This document shows positions 1 to 10,525 of a stretch of DNA of 64,000 bases, piece after piece. Origin of the DNA: Streptomyces cyaneus (GTDB taxonomy: Bacteria; Actinomycetota; Actinomycetes; Streptomycetales; Streptomycetaceae); NCBI RefSeq assembly GCF_004028635.1, contig NZ_RQJW01000020.1, positions 1-64,000 of the forward strand, written 5' to 3'. The number at the start of each line of letters is the position of its first letter. Position 1 is the stretch's first letter. Under the pieces are notes generated by a model. That model ran no database searches and was not told the DNA's origin. It worked only from the letters and a program-made list of their open reading frames with translations. A program made the position numbers and the translations under genes.

Positions 1-307
1 AGGTGATCACGGCGACACCGGAGGACAGGTCGAACTCGCCGCCGATCATCAGCAGCGCGACCGGCAGAGCCATGATCCCGATGGTCGACGACTGGTACAG
101 GATGTTCGCCATCGAGCTGCCGTCACGCACGGCCGGAGCCGTGATGAGGAAGAAGATCAGCACCGCGACGGCGCCGAGAAAGACGCCCACCTCGGGACGG
201 GCGAGAAGACGCAGCGCCACTGGCCGCTGCTGGGTACGCCCGTCGGATTCCTTGCCGGGGCCGGGGGCCGGCGGTGAGGTCACCGCCGGCTCAGCCTGTT
301 GGGTCAT
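1..307 (-). CDS. Sugar ABC transporter permease, RbsC type (3' part missing)
   Basis: The N-terminal 102 residues of a membrane permease; the gene runs off the left edge. The predicted protein has a Pro/Gly-rich cytoplasmic N-terminus, a first membrane segment (VGVFLGAVAVLIFFLI) and then the signature MALPVALLMIGGEFDLSSG, typical of carbohydrate-uptake family 2 (RbsC/BPD_transp_2) permeases. The ATG at 305-307 lies 5 nt after the stop of the binding-protein gene, so the two are cotranscribed. Position next to inositol catabolism genes suggests an inositol transporter (inference). The family call is solid; the substrate is not proven. Confidence 0.85.
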   Translation of the reverse strand, partial: MTQQAEPAVTSPPAPGPGKESDGRTQQRPVALRLLARPEVGVFLGAVAVLIFFLITAPAVRDGSSMANILYQSSTIGIMALPVALLMIGGEFDLSSGVAVIT

Positions 308-312
308 GTTCG

Positions 313-1329
313 TCACCGAGTGCCCTTCGCGGCGAACTTGTCGATCGTCTCGACATTCGTCTTGTCGACGAAGGCAGGTCCGGTCAGCACCGGTGCCTCG
401 CCGCCGCCCATGTAGTTGCCGTTGTTCTTGTAGAGCCACAGGGAGTCGATCGCCAGGTAGCCCTGCAGGTAGGGCTGCTGGTCGACGGCGAACTCGATGT
501 CGCCCTTCTTGATCGCTCCGGTCAGCTGGTTGTTGAGGTCGAAGGTGGCGACCTTCGCCTTGCTGCCCGCCTCGTCCACGGACTGCGCGGCCGTCAGCGC
601 GTACGGGGCGCCGAGGGCGACGACGTAGTCGATGTCGCTGTCCGTCTTGAGCTTCGCGGTGATCGTCGACTTCACGGACGGCATGTCGGTGCCGTTGACG
701 TTGAGGTTCTCGACGTCACCCTCGAAGGTCTTCTTCACACCCGCGCAGCGCTGCTCCAGGCCGATGTTGCCCTGTTCCTGGATGACACAGACGGCCTTCT
801 TGGCGCCGGCCTCGTTCAGCCGCTTGCCGAGCGCCTCGCCCGCGACGGTCTCGTCCTGTCCGAAGAACTCCATCAGACCGAGCTTCTGCCACTCGCTCAC
901 ACCGGAGTTGAGGCCGACCACCGGTATGCCCTTGGCCTTCGCCTTGCTGACGACGTCCTTCATGGCGTCGGGCTTGGCGAGGGTGATCGCGATGCCGTCG
1001 ACCTTCTGGTCGATCGCGTTCTGGACCAGGTTGGCCTGGTTGCCGGCGTTCGGGTCGTTGGAGTAGATCAGCTTGACGTTGTCCTTCGCGGCGGCGGCCT
1101 CGGCGCCCTTGCGGACGATGTCCCAGAAGGTGTCACCGGCCGACTGGTGCGTGACCAGAGCGACGGTCATCCGGGGGGTGTTGGCCTTGCCCGCGGAAGC
1201 GTTCTCCCCACCCTCCTCGGCCTGCTTGCCACCGGAGCTGCTGGAGCATCCTGCGAGGGTCAGCGCAGCCGCGGCAGCCATGGCCACCATAGGGGCCAGC
1301 TTGCGGGAGCGGGGGTAGTAGCGGTCCAT
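313..1329 (-). CDS. Sugar ABC transporter substrate-binding lipoprotein (probable inositol)
   Basis: 338 aa, a periplasmic-binding-protein-like domain (Peripla_BP_4, RbsB-like) that captures a sugar outside the membrane for the adjacent permease. The N-terminus is a lipoprotein signal: basic residues, hydrophobic stretch, lipobox LAGC, then a Ser/Gly linker. The body begins TPRMTVALVTHQSAGDTFWDIVRKG, as in ribose/inositol binding proteins. It diverges from iolC across a 299-bp promoter region containing a perfect inverted repeat, so coregulation with inositol catabolism is likely. No ATPase gene is visible; it is probably beyond the left edge after the permease. Confidence 0.88.
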   Translation of the reverse strand: MDRYYPRSRKLAPMVAMAAAAALTLAGCSSSSGGKQAEEGGENASAGKANTPRMTVALVTHQSAGDTFWDIVRKGAEAAAAKDNVKLIYSNDPNAGNQANLVQNAIDQKVDGIAITLAKPDAMKDVVSKAKAKGIPVVGLNSGVSEWQKLGLMEFFGQDETVAGEALGKRLNEAGAKKAVCVIQEQGNIGLEQRCAGVKKTFEGDVENLNVNGTDMPSVKSTITAKLKTDSDIDYVVALGAPYALTAAQSVDEAGSKAKVATFDLNNQLTGAIKKGDIEFAVDQQPYLQGYLAIDSLWLYKNNGNYMGGGEAPVLTGPAFVDKTNVETIDKFAAKGTR

Positions 1330-1479
1330 CTTTCCAGCACCTCACTGTGCGACGGGGGTGTGCGACGGGGGGAAAGGGATGATCACTGGATCCATGGCCC
1401 GGACCCCTGGGAAGTCCGGGTCGTGTGCCGTAGAACACGGCGGGTTCGCTGGGAAGGGATCCAATCCCTGGATGCGCCC

Positions 1480-1547
1480 GCTGTCAATACTTTGTTAAGA
1501 CATCATTTCACACTCAGGTCCGAATGTAAGTACAAAGTATTGACAGC
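1480..1547. promoter_or_regulatory. Divergent iol/ABC promoter region with perfect 16-bp inverted repeat
   Basis: Arms GCTGTCAATACTTTGT (1480-1495) and ACAAAGTATTGACAGC (1532-1547) are exact reverse complements separated by 36 bp. Each arm carries an outward-facing TTGACA -35 hexamer (1482-1487 on minus, 1540-1545 on plus). On the minus strand a TTGGAT -10 candidate follows at 17-bp spacing; on the plus strand TACACC near 1564 is a weaker -10 candidate. Between the arms, 1493-1502 reads TGTCTTAACA on the minus strand, which fits the IolR (GntR) motif KGWCHTRACA as I recall it from Corynebacterium. The rest of 1330-1628 shows no ORF of interest. Confidence 0.7.
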
Positions 1548-1628
1548 GTCGGCCTCCACGCCCTACACCTGGGAGGCGGCAGGCCCGCTGGGACCCGCAC
1601 CCCCTGTCCAGCTGTAGGAGCGTCGCGC

Positions 1629-2588
1629 ATGGCCGAGTCAGCCAAGTCCTTCGACTTGATCACGATGGGAAGGATAGGAGTTGATCTCTACCCCCTGCAG
1701 TCTGGCCTACCTCTGACGCAGGTGGAGACGTTCGGCAAATTCCTCGGTGGCTCGGCCGCGAACGTCGCCGTCGCCGCCGCCCGGCTGGGCCGTACCACCG
1801 CGGTGATCACCCGCACCGGCGACGACCCGTTCGGCGCCTACCTGCACGAGGCCCTGAAGGACTTCGGCGTCGACGACCGCTGGGTGACGCCGGTCGCGGC
1901 GTACCCGACGCCGGTGACGTTCTGCGAGATCTTCCCGCCGGACGACTTCCCGCTGTACTTCTACCGGCAGCCTAAGGCGCCTGACCTGGAGATACATTCC
2001 GACGAGCTTGACTACTGGGCCATCCGCTCGACCCGGGTCTTCTGGATCACCGGCACCGGCCTGAGCGAGGAGCCGAGCCGCTCCGCCACCCTCGCCGCCC
2101 TCAAGGCGCGCGACAAGGCGGGCACCACGGTCTTCGACCTCGACTGGCGCCCCATGTTCTGGCGGGACCCGGAGGAGGCCCGCCCGTACTACGCCGAGGC
2201 GCTGCGGCACGCCACGGTCGCGGTCGGCAACCTCGACGAGTGCGAGGTCGCCACCGGCGTCCGCGAGCCGCGCGCCTGCGCCGAGGCGCTGCTGGCGGCC
2301 GGCGTCGAGCTGGCGGTGGTCAAGCAGGGCCCCAAGGGCGTGCTGGCGGTGCACCGCGACGGCACGGAGGCCGAGGTGCCGCCGGTGCCGGTCGAGGTGG
2401 CCAACGGGCTCGGCGCGGGCGACGCCTTCGGCGGCTCGCTGGTCCACGGGCTGCTGTCCGGCTGGGAACTGGCCACAACCATGCGGTACGCCAACGCCGC
2501 CGGCGCCCTCGTCGCCTCCCGCCTCGCCTGCTCCTCCGCGATGCCCACCGAGTCCGAGGTCGAGGACCTCCTCGCGCAGGCGTCGTGA
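1629..2588 (+). CDS. iolC: 5-dehydro-2-deoxygluconokinase IolC
   Basis: 319 aa PfkB-family sugar kinase. It phosphorylates 5-dehydro-2-deoxy-D-gluconate, the third-from-last step of myo-inositol breakdown, in the cytoplasm. Visible marks: N-terminal substrate region (DLITMGRIGVDLYPLQSG), the GGSAANVAVAAARLGR motif near residue 40 and the C-terminal PfkB signature NGLGAGDAFGGSL whose Asp is the catalytic base. IolC proteins typically start with this MGRIGVDLYP pattern. A GTAGGAG ribosome site precedes the ATG. It is first in the iol operon and is followed by the aldolase gene after 34 bp. Confidence 0.95.
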   Translation: MAESAKSFDLITMGRIGVDLYPLQSGLPLTQVETFGKFLGGSAANVAVAAARLGRTTAVITRTGDDPFGAYLHEALKDFGVDDRWVTPVAAYPTPVTFCEIFPPDDFPLYFYRQPKAPDLEIHSDELDYWAIRSTRVFWITGTGLSEEPSRSATLAALKARDKAGTTVFDLDWRPMFWRDPEEARPYYAEALRHATVAVGNLDECEVATGVREPRACAEALLAAGVELAVVKQGPKGVLAVHRDGTEAEVPPVPVEVANGLGAGDAFGGSLVHGLLSGWELATTMRYANAAGALVASRLACSSAMPTESEVEDLLAQAS

Positions 2589-2622
2589 CGGCCGACCGAG
2601 CATCCCTGAACGGAGCTTTCCT

Positions 2623-3510
2623 TTGAGCATGACCATCCCCGACCTCACCGCGGTCAGAGCCCGGCACCCCGAGGCGATCGCCGAGGCCGCAGCACGCCGG
2701 GTGCGCCGACCGCTGATCGGCGACAGCGGCCGCCTGATGATCGTGGCCGCCGACCACCCGGCGCGCGGCGCGCTCGGCGTCGGCGACCGGAGGTTGGCCA
2801 TGGCCAACCGGGCCGATCTGCTGGAACGTCTCTGCATCGCGCTGTCGCGGCCCGGCGTCGACGGGGTGCTGGCCACCGCCGACATCCTGGAGGACCTGCT
2901 GCTCCTCGGCGTCCTCGACGACAAGGTTGTCATGGGCTCCATGAACCGCGGCGGCCTGGCCGGGGCGTCCTTCGAGATGGACGACCGCTTCACCGGTCAC
3001 CGCGCCGAGGACATCGCCCGGCTGCGCTTCGACGCGGGCAAGCTGCTGGTGCGCATCGACTACGAGGACGCGGGCTCGCTGACCACCCTGGAGACCACGG
3101 CCCGCGCCATCGACGACATGGCCGCCCGGCAACTCCCGCTGTTCGTCGAGCCGTTCATCTCCCGGCGGATCGACGGCCAGGTGCGTAACGACCTGTCCGC
3201 CGAGGCCGTCACGAAGTCGATCGCCATCGCGTCGGGTCTGGGCGGCACTTCGGCGTACACCTGGCTGAAACTGCCCGTCACCCATGACCCCGACGACATG
3301 GCCGAAGTTCTTGAGACGTCCACGCTCCCCGTCGTCCTGCTCGGCGGTGAGGTCGGGGGCTCCGCCGAAGAACAAGCCGGGGCGTACGAGCGCTGGCGCA
3401 AGGCGCTCCGGCTCCCCACCGTGCAGGGGATGGTCGTCGGACGCTCGCTGCTCTACCCGGCCGAGGGCAGCGTGGAGACGGCGGTGGACACGGCCGTCGG
3501 CCTGTTGTGA
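2623..3510 (+). CDS. Class I aldolase-like protein (Cgl0158 type), probable DKGP aldolase
   Basis: 295 aa TIM-barrel protein of the DeoC/LacD-like class I aldolase group (Cgl0158 family). In inositol clusters this family is placed where Bacillus uses IolJ, so the likely reaction is cleavage of 2-deoxy-5-keto-gluconate-6-phosphate to malonate semialdehyde and DHAP (inference from context). Visible: RLMIVAADHPARGALGVG near residue 35 and KLLVRIDYEDAGS near 145; I cannot assign the Schiff-base lysine with certainty. A TTG start at 2623 has CGGAG 7 nt upstream; the ATG at 2629 is an in-frame alternative. Confidence 0.8.
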   Translation: MSMTIPDLTAVRARHPEAIAEAAARRVRRPLIGDSGRLMIVAADHPARGALGVGDRRLAMANRADLLERLCIALSRPGVDGVLATADILEDLLLLGVLDDKVVMGSMNRGGLAGASFEMDDRFTGHRAEDIARLRFDAGKLLVRIDYEDAGSLTTLETTARAIDDMAARQLPLFVEPFISRRIDGQVRNDLSAEAVTKSIAIASGLGGTSAYTWLKLPVTHDPDDMAEVLETSTLPVVLLGGEVGGSAEEQAGAYERWRKALRLPTVQGMVVGRSLLYPAEGSVETAVDTAVGLL

Positions 3511-3535
3511 CCCGGATTGTGAGGCGGAGAACACG

Positions 3536-4423
3536 ATGACCTATCACCTTCCCGCGGGAAAGGCGCTCGGCGGCCCGTACGTCGTGGACGTCACGCCCGA
3601 GAAGGCCGGCTGGGGCTACTCCAGCCTGCGGATCCTGGAGCTGCCGCCCGGCGGCTCGCACAGCTTCGACACCGGTGACAGCGAGTGGATCGTCCTGTCG
3701 CTGAGCGGAGGCTGCACGGTCGAGAATACGGACGATTTCGGCCATGACACCTTCCGACTCACCGGCCGTGACAGCGTGTTCAGCGGCGTGAGCGACTTCG
3801 CCTACGTGCCGCGCGATGCCCGTACGACCGTCTCGTCGACCGGCGGCGGACGGTTCGCGCTGACCGGCGCGCGCTGCACACGGCGGCTGCCCGCCCGGTA
3901 CGGCCCGGCGTCGTCGGTGCCGGTGGAGCTGCGCGGCACCGGCAACAGCAGCCGTCAGGTGAACAACTTCGGCGCGGCCGGGGTCTTCGAGTGCGACAAG
4001 CTGATCGCGGTCGAGGTGATCACGCCGGGCGGCAACTGGTCGTCCTTCCCGCCGCACAAGCACGACGAGCACCGCCCCGGCGAGGAGTCGGTGCTGGAAG
4101 AGGTCTACTACTTCGAGTTCGCCGACCACGACGGCACCCCCGGCCTCGGCTACCAGCGCGTCTCCCCGTCCGGACACGGCCGTAACACCGACGTCCTGGC
4201 GGAGGTGCGCGGTGGCGACGTCGTGCTGATCCCCGACGGCTGGCACGGGCCCTCCATGGCAGTGCCCGGCCACCACATGTACTACCTCAACGTCATGGCG
4301 GGCCCCGAGGCCGAGCGCGCCTGGCTGATCTGCGACCACCCCGACCACGCCTGGATCCGCGGCACCTGGCCGGACCAGCCCGTCGACCCCCGTCTGCCCC
4401 TCTACACCGCTCCATCCCAGTGA
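3536..4423 (+). CDS. iolB: 5-deoxy-glucuronate isomerase IolB
   Basis: 295 aa, full length for IolB (KduI/IolB cupin family). It isomerises 5-deoxy-D-glucuronate to 5-dehydro-2-deoxy-D-gluconate, the IolC substrate. Metal-binding cupin signature is visible in the second half: SSFPPHKHDE, then EEVYYFEFADHDG and the downstream DGWHGPSMAVPGHHMYYLNVMAG, supplying His/Glu ligands. The ATG at 3536 is preceded by GAGGCGGAG. The gene starts 26 bp after the aldolase and its end overlaps or abuts iolD. Confidence 0.95.
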   Translation: MTYHLPAGKALGGPYVVDVTPEKAGWGYSSLRILELPPGGSHSFDTGDSEWIVLSLSGGCTVENTDDFGHDTFRLTGRDSVFSGVSDFAYVPRDARTTVSSTGGGRFALTGARCTRRLPARYGPASSVPVELRGTGNSSRQVNNFGAAGVFECDKLIAVEVITPGGNWSSFPPHKHDEHRPGEESVLEEVYYFEFADHDGTPGLGYQRVSPSGHGRNTDVLAEVRGGDVVLIPDGWHGPSMAVPGHHMYYLNVMAGPEAERAWLICDHPDHAWIRGTWPDQPVDPRLPLYTAPSQ

Positions 4424-4431
4424 GGTCCTCG

Positions 4432-6309
4432 ATGAGCCAATCCACCGTCCGCCTGACCGTCGCCCAGGCGCTGGTGCGGTTCCTGTCCGTCCAGTACACC
4501 GAGCGCGACGGTGTACGGCACCGGCTGATCGCCGGCACCTGGGGCATCTTCGGCCACGGCAATGTGGCCGGCATCGGCCAGGCCCTGGTCCAGGCGGGCG
4601 AGGACGTCATGCCGTACCACCAGGGCCGCAACGAGCAGTCCATGGTGCACGCGGCCGTCGGCTACGCCCGTCAGCTCAACCGCCTCTCGGCGCAGGCGGT
4701 GACGACGTCCATCGGCCCCGGCGCGACGAACCTCGTCACCGGTGCCGCCCTCGCCACCATCAACCGTCTGCCCGTCCTCCTCCTCCCCGGCGACTACTTC
4801 GCCTCGCACGCCCCCGACCCGCTGCTCCAGCAGCTGGAGCACCCGACGGAGGCGGACGTGTCGGTCAACGACACCCTGCGCCCGGTCTCCCGCTACTTCG
4901 ACCGGATCACCCGCCCCGAGGCCCTGATCCCGTCCGCGCTGAACGCCATGCGCGTGCTCGCCGACCCGGCCGAGACCGGCGCGGTGACGCTGGCGCTTCC
5001 CCAGGACGTCCAGGCGGAGGCGTACGACTGGCCTCAGGAGTTCTTCGCCGAGCGCGTCTGGTACGTACGGCGCCCCGCGCCCGACCCGGTCGAGCTGGCG
5101 GAGGCCGTCGAGGCGATCCGGGCCGCCGAGCGCCCGCTGATCGTGGCGGGCGGCGGCGTCCACCACAGCGAGGCCGAGGCGGCGCTGAAGGCCTTCGTCG
5201 AGGCCACCGGCATCCCGGTCTCCTCCACCCAGGCCGGCAAGGGCTCGCTGCGTTACGACCACCCCGCCGACCTCGGCGGCATCGGCCACACCGGCACCTC
5301 GGTCAGCGACGACATCGCCCGCGCGGCCGACCTGGTGATCGGCGTGGGGACGAGATACACGGACTTCACGACCGCCTCGGGCACGCTCTTCCAGAACCCG
5401 GACGTACGCTTCCTGAACCTCAACATCACCGGCTTCGACGCGCACAAGCTGGCCGCGCGCACGCTGGTCTGCGACGCGCGGGCCGGGCTCACGGCCCTCA
5501 CGGAGGCGCTTTCCGGCCACCGGGTGGACGCGGCGTACGAGGCCGAGTACGGCGCCGGCAAGGAGCGTTGGGACGCAGTGGTCGAGGCCGCCTACCGTGC
5601 CGACGACGAGAGCGCCGTACCGACGCAGACCCAGGTGCTGGGCGCGCTGGACGCGGTCGTCGGCGACGACGACGTGGTGATCAACGCGGCCGGTTCGCTC
5701 CCGGGCGACCTGCACAAGCTGTGGCGGTCCCGCTCACCGCGCCAGTACCACCTGGAGTACGGCTACTCCTGCATGGGCTACGAGATCCCGGCCGGGATCG
5801 GCATCCAGCAGGCCGCCCCGGACACGGCCGTGTGGTCGCTGGTCGGCGACGGCACCTACCTGATGATGCCGACGGAGATCGTCACCGCGGTCCAGGAAGG
5901 GCTGCCGGTCAACATCGTCCTGATCCAGAACCACGGCTACGCCTCCATCGGCGGCCTGTCGGCCGAGATCGGCGCCGAGCGCTTCGCCACCGACTACCGC
6001 TACCGCGCCGCCGACGGCACCTTCACCGGCGCCCCGCTCCCCGTCGACCTCGCCGCCAACGCGGCCAGCCTCGGCATGGACGTGCTGCGCGCCAAGACGG
6101 TGCGCGAGCTGCGCGAGGCGCTGGCCACGGCCCGTGCCTCCGACCGGCCGACCTGCGTGTACGTCGAGACCGACATCCTGAACCCGACCTCGCCGGGCGC
6201 CGAGGCCTGGTGGGACGTGCCCGTGGCCGAGGTCGCCTCCCGCGAGGCCGCCGTCGAGGCCCGCGAACGCTACGACCGGAACGTCGCCGAACGCCGTCAC
6301 CACCTCTGA
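4432..6309 (+). CDS. iolD: 3D-(3,5/4)-trihydroxycyclohexane-1,2-dione hydrolase IolD
   Basis: About 625 aa thiamine-diphosphate enzyme that opens the trihydroxycyclohexanedione ring to 5-deoxyglucuronate. Three ThDP-enzyme domains are visible: N-terminal pyrimidine-binding part (GRNEQSMVHAAVGYARQ with catalytic Glu near residue 70), a central domain and a C-terminal cofactor domain with the GDGTYLMMPTE(I)-type GDG motif. The ATG at 4432 has GTGAGG 6 nt upstream; a GTG at 4420 that overlaps the iolB stop (GTGA) is possible and would add four residues. Translational coupling with iolB is likely. Confidence 0.95.
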   Translation: MSQSTVRLTVAQALVRFLSVQYTERDGVRHRLIAGTWGIFGHGNVAGIGQALVQAGEDVMPYHQGRNEQSMVHAAVGYARQLNRLSAQAVTTSIGPGATNLVTGAALATINRLPVLLLPGDYFASHAPDPLLQQLEHPTEADVSVNDTLRPVSRYFDRITRPEALIPSALNAMRVLADPAETGAVTLALPQDVQAEAYDWPQEFFAERVWYVRRPAPDPVELAEAVEAIRAAERPLIVAGGGVHHSEAEAALKAFVEATGIPVSSTQAGKGSLRYDHPADLGGIGHTGTSVSDDIARAADLVIGVGTRYTDFTTASGTLFQNPDVRFLNLNITGFDAHKLAARTLVCDARAGLTALTEALSGHRVDAAYEAEYGAGKERWDAVVEAAYRADDESAVPTQTQVLGALDAVVGDDDVVINAAGSLPGDLHKLWRSRSPRQYHLEYGYSCMGYEIPAGIGIQQAAPDTAVWSLVGDGTYLMMPTEIVTAVQEGLPVNIVLIQNHGYASIGGLSAEIGAERFATDYRYRAADGTFTGAPLPVDLAANAASLGMDVLRAKTVRELREALATARASDRPTCVYVETDILNPTSPGAEAWWDVPVAEVASREAAVEARERYDRNVAERRHHL

Positions 6310-6339
6310 ACTCCCCCTTACGAAAGGCCCTTTCGCACC

Positions 6340-7833
<1,494 letters not shown>

Positions 7834-7856
7834 CACCCTGACAGGGAGGTCGTCCC

Positions 7857-8642
7857 ATGGCGAAGACCCGCGGCTCAGCACGTGCCGTGTCCGCCTCCGC
7901 GCTGGACTCGCTGGACTTCGCCCTGGACCGGGGCAGTCCGGTGCCGCTGTACTACCAGCTCGCCCAGCAGCTGGAGGCGGCGATCGAGCACGGGGCCCTC
8001 GCCCCGGGCAACCTCCTGGGCAACGAGGTCGACCTGTCGGTGCGGCTGGGCCTGTCCCGGCCCACCGTCCGGCAGGCCATCCAGTCGCTCGTCGACAAGG
8101 GGCTGCTGGTCCGGCGGCGCGGGGTGGGCACCCAGGTGGTGCACAGCCAGGTCAAGCGCCCGCTGGAGCTCAGCAGTCTCTACGACGACCTGGAAGCGGC
8201 CGGCCAGGGTCCGACCACTCAGGTCGTCCGCAACGAGCGCGTCCCGGCGACCGCCGACGTCGCGGCCGCGCTCGGCATCGCGGAGGGCGCGGAGGTCACG
8301 GTCCTGGAGCGGCTGCGCAGCACCCACGGTCAGCCCGTGGCCATTCTCTGCAACTACCTCCCCGCGAGCCTGCTCGACCTCGACACGGCCCGCCTGGAGT
8401 CGACCGGCCTGTACCGGATGATGCGGGCCGTCGGCATCACCCTGCACAGCGCCCGCCAGACCGTCGGCGCCCGCTGCGCGACCGCCGAGGAGGCCGAGCG
8501 CCTCGACGAGAAGGAGGGCGCCGCGCTGCTGACCATGCAGCGCACGGCGTACGACGACACGGGTCGGCCGGTCGAGTACGGGACGCACATCTACCGGGCG
8601 TCCCGGTACGCGTTCGACTTTCAGTTGCTGGTCAGGGTTTGA
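7857..8642 (+). CDS. GntR/HutC-family regulator, probable inositol repressor
   Basis: 261 aa. An N-terminal winged helix (PLYYQLAQQLEAAIEHGALAPGNLLGNEVDLSVRLGLSRPTVRQAI) is followed by a UTRA ligand domain (from about residue 95 to the end; VTVLERLRSTHGQPVAILCNYLP). Such proteins repress catabolic operons until a pathway intermediate binds. It closes the iol operon, 23 bp after mmsA with a GGGAGG site, and is the obvious candidate for binding the 1480-1547 repeat (inference). Its stop codon overlaps the convergent DUF427 gene by 11 bp. Confidence 0.92.
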   Translation: MAKTRGSARAVSASALDSLDFALDRGSPVPLYYQLAQQLEAAIEHGALAPGNLLGNEVDLSVRLGLSRPTVRQAIQSLVDKGLLVRRRGVGTQVVHSQVKRPLELSSLYDDLEAAGQGPTTQVVRNERVPATADVAAALGIAEGAEVTVLERLRSTHGQPVAILCNYLPASLLDLDTARLESTGLYRMMRAVGITLHSARQTVGARCATAEEAERLDEKEGAALLTMQRTAYDDTGRPVEYGTHIYRASRYAFDFQLLVRV

Positions 8643-9435
8643 GGCTCGCGGTGAACGGGGTGACCGGCCGGTCCAGTCGTTCGCCGTCCACGGTGATGTC
8701 GACGGCCTCGTTGTAGAAGGCCACGAGCCCTTTGACGGGGCCCACCGCGGCCAGCGGCTCGGCGTAACTCCAGACGATGTTCCGAGGGACCTCACCCTCA
8801 CCGCTCCAGGTCCAGTACTGGGCCGTGCCCTTGTACGGGCACCCGGTGCGGTGGTCGGTGGGCTCGAACAGGTCGAGCCGGACGTCCTCGCGGGGCATGT
8901 AGTACCGCGTCGGCAGCCCGGTCTCGAACAGCAGCACCGGGCGGTGGGTGTCGGCTACGAGGGTGCCGTCGATCTCGATCTGGACATGGCGGCTGCTGGG
9001 CATGGCGTCCACCCGTTTGTGCGGGTCGCGCGGGTGGACGAAGATCTCTTCCTCCTCCTCGTACCAGTGGTCGAGGCCGCTCCCCCAGCGCCGGAACCAC
9101 TCGAAGGAGATGTGTCCGGCGAGGTCGGCGGCCGGGAAGGTCCATGCCGCGTTCTCCACCAGCTCTCCGTCGACTTCGAGGTCGTAGAAGGTGTGTGAAC
9201 CGGTGTGTTTGCCCGTCGGTGGGTTCTTGGCCGGGCGGAGGAGGTCCGTGCGGACGTCGTCACGCGGGAACGTGTAGCAGGGCACGGGCAGGTCGGGCTC
9301 CCACACGAGTACGGGGTGCCGGCTGTCGACGACGGTGACGTCACCCTTGCGGCCACGCACCCAGCGCTCGCTGGGCTCCCACAGGAGGCCTTCGGGGGTC
9401 GTACGGACGTTCCGCTCGTTGGGGAACAGAGGCAT
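8632..9435 (-). CDS. Twin DUF427 domain protein
   Basis: 267 aa with two tandem copies of the DUF427 beta fold. The first contains YTFPRDDVRTDLLRP and TGSHTFYDLEV; the second YYMPREDVRLDLFEP and GCPYKGTAQYWT. The repeat of (Y)(x)PR(D/E)DVRxDL shows an internal duplication. Function unknown; the family is common in actinomycetes. ATG at 9433-9435 has GGAG upstream; longer in-frame extensions upstream lack homologous features and run through the aldo/keto reductase. A small hairpin GCTCCG-ttt-CGGAGC sits at 9452-9466 close to its ribosome site. Confidence 0.85.
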   Translation of the reverse strand: MPLFPNERNVRTTPEGLLWEPSERWVRGRKGDVTVVDSRHPVLVWEPDLPVPCYTFPRDDVRTDLLRPAKNPPTGKHTGSHTFYDLEVDGELVENAAWTFPAADLAGHISFEWFRRWGSGLDHWYEEEEEIFVHPRDPHKRVDAMPSSRHVQIEIDGTLVADTHRPVLLFETGLPTRYYMPREDVRLDLFEPTDHRTGCPYKGTAQYWTWSGEGEVPRNIVWSYAEPLAAVGPVKGLVAFYNEAVDITVDGERLDRPVTPFTASLKP

Positions 9436-9497
9436 GGCCCACTCTCCTTCGGCTCCGTTTCGGAGCGTACTCCCGCAGCGTTCGGAGGGCCGGGTGG

Positions 9498-10481
9498 TCA
9501 GTGGGCCGCGTCGAGCCGTGCCCGCTGCTCCGGGGTCAGCTCCAGGTCCACGGCGGCCAGGCTCTCCTCCAGCTGGGCCACGGACGACGCGCCGACCAGC
9601 GGGACGATCGGCAGCTCGGCGCCGATCTGCCAGGCCAGGACGACCTGGTTGACGGTGGCCCCGGTCTCCTGGGCGACCTCGCGCAGTACGGTCAGGCGGG
9701 CCGGGGTGCCCGGGTGGTCGAAGTCGGCGGGGAGCCGGTCCGGGTGGGTGTAGGCGCCCTTCAGCAGCGGCGAGTAGGCGACCAGGGTGAGGCCGGGCTC
9801 GGCCCGCAGATAGCTGAGCAGGTCGGGGCCGGCGTGGCCGAGGCTGCCGTCGGGGAAGAGTCCCTCGGGTACGTCGAAGCGGGGCCGCAGGTGGCTGTGG
9901 GCGTACTGGAGCACCTCGTAGCCGGGCAGTCCGGCCGCGGCGGCGAGGGCGCGGGCCCGCTCCACCCGCCAGATCGCGTGGTTGCTGACGCCGAGGAGAC
10001 CGACCGAGCCCTCGCTCACCAGCTCGGCGAATCCCTCGACGGTCTCCTGGAGGGGGACCCGCTGGTCCTCGATGTGGGCGTAGAGGAGGTCCAGCTTCGC
10101 CACGCCGAGCCGGTCGCGGCTGCGCTCGGCGGACTCGCGGATCACCTTCGCCGACAGGCCCTCGGCGTTGTCGACGTAGCTGGTGCCGGGGGCGAGCGGG
10201 CGGGCGCCGAGCTTGGTGGCGATGACGATCTCCTCGCCGATGCCACGACTGCGGCGCCACCGGCCGAGCAGTTCCTCGCTCTGCCCGCCCTGGCCGCCGT
10301 CGGCCCAGAAGGCGTAGTTGTCGGACGTGTCGATGAAGGTCCCGCCGGCCTCGACATAGCGGTCGAGCACGGCGAAGGAGGTCTCCTCGTCGGTCTGCGA
10401 GCCGAACAGCATCGCGCCGAGCGCGAGGACGCTGACCTCTCGGCGGGTGTCCGGGGTGGTGCCGATGGTGCGGTACCTCAT
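9498..10481 (-). CDS. Aldo/keto reductase
   Basis: 327 aa NAD(P)H-dependent oxidoreductase with TIM-barrel fold. Catalytic tetrad candidates are visible: Asp and Tyr in FIDTSDNYAFW, Lys in IVIATKLGARP and His in LDLLYAHIEDQ. Substrate not predictable. Start at 10481 (ATG) is preceded by GGGAGG; upstream residues of the open frame are not family-like. A MerR-type promoter with a 19-bp spacer lies about 45-75 bp upstream, so expression may respond to a small-molecule or redox signal; no merR gene is adjacent. Confidence 0.92.
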   Translation of the reverse strand: MRYRTIGTTPDTRREVSVLALGAMLFGSQTDEETSFAVLDRYVEAGGTFIDTSDNYAFWADGGQGGQSEELLGRWRRSRGIGEEIVIATKLGARPLAPGTSYVDNAEGLSAKVIRESAERSRDRLGVAKLDLLYAHIEDQRVPLQETVEGFAELVSEGSVGLLGVSNHAIWRVERARALAAAAGLPGYEVLQYAHSHLRPRFDVPEGLFPDGSLGHAGPDLLSYLRAEPGLTLVAYSPLLKGAYTHPDRLPADFDHPGTPARLTVLREVAQETGATVNQVVLAWQIGAELPIVPLVGASSVAQLEESLAAVDLELTPEQRARLDAAH

Positions 10482-10525
10482 GTCGTTCCCTCCCGTTCGT
10501 GCCCGCGGTCGGGGCACGTGAATGG

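Noticed and set aside
9452..9466. Hairpin GCTCCG-ttt-CGGAGC before the DUF427 start
   Set aside because: Too short to call a terminator or riboregulator; mentioned only in the gene entry.
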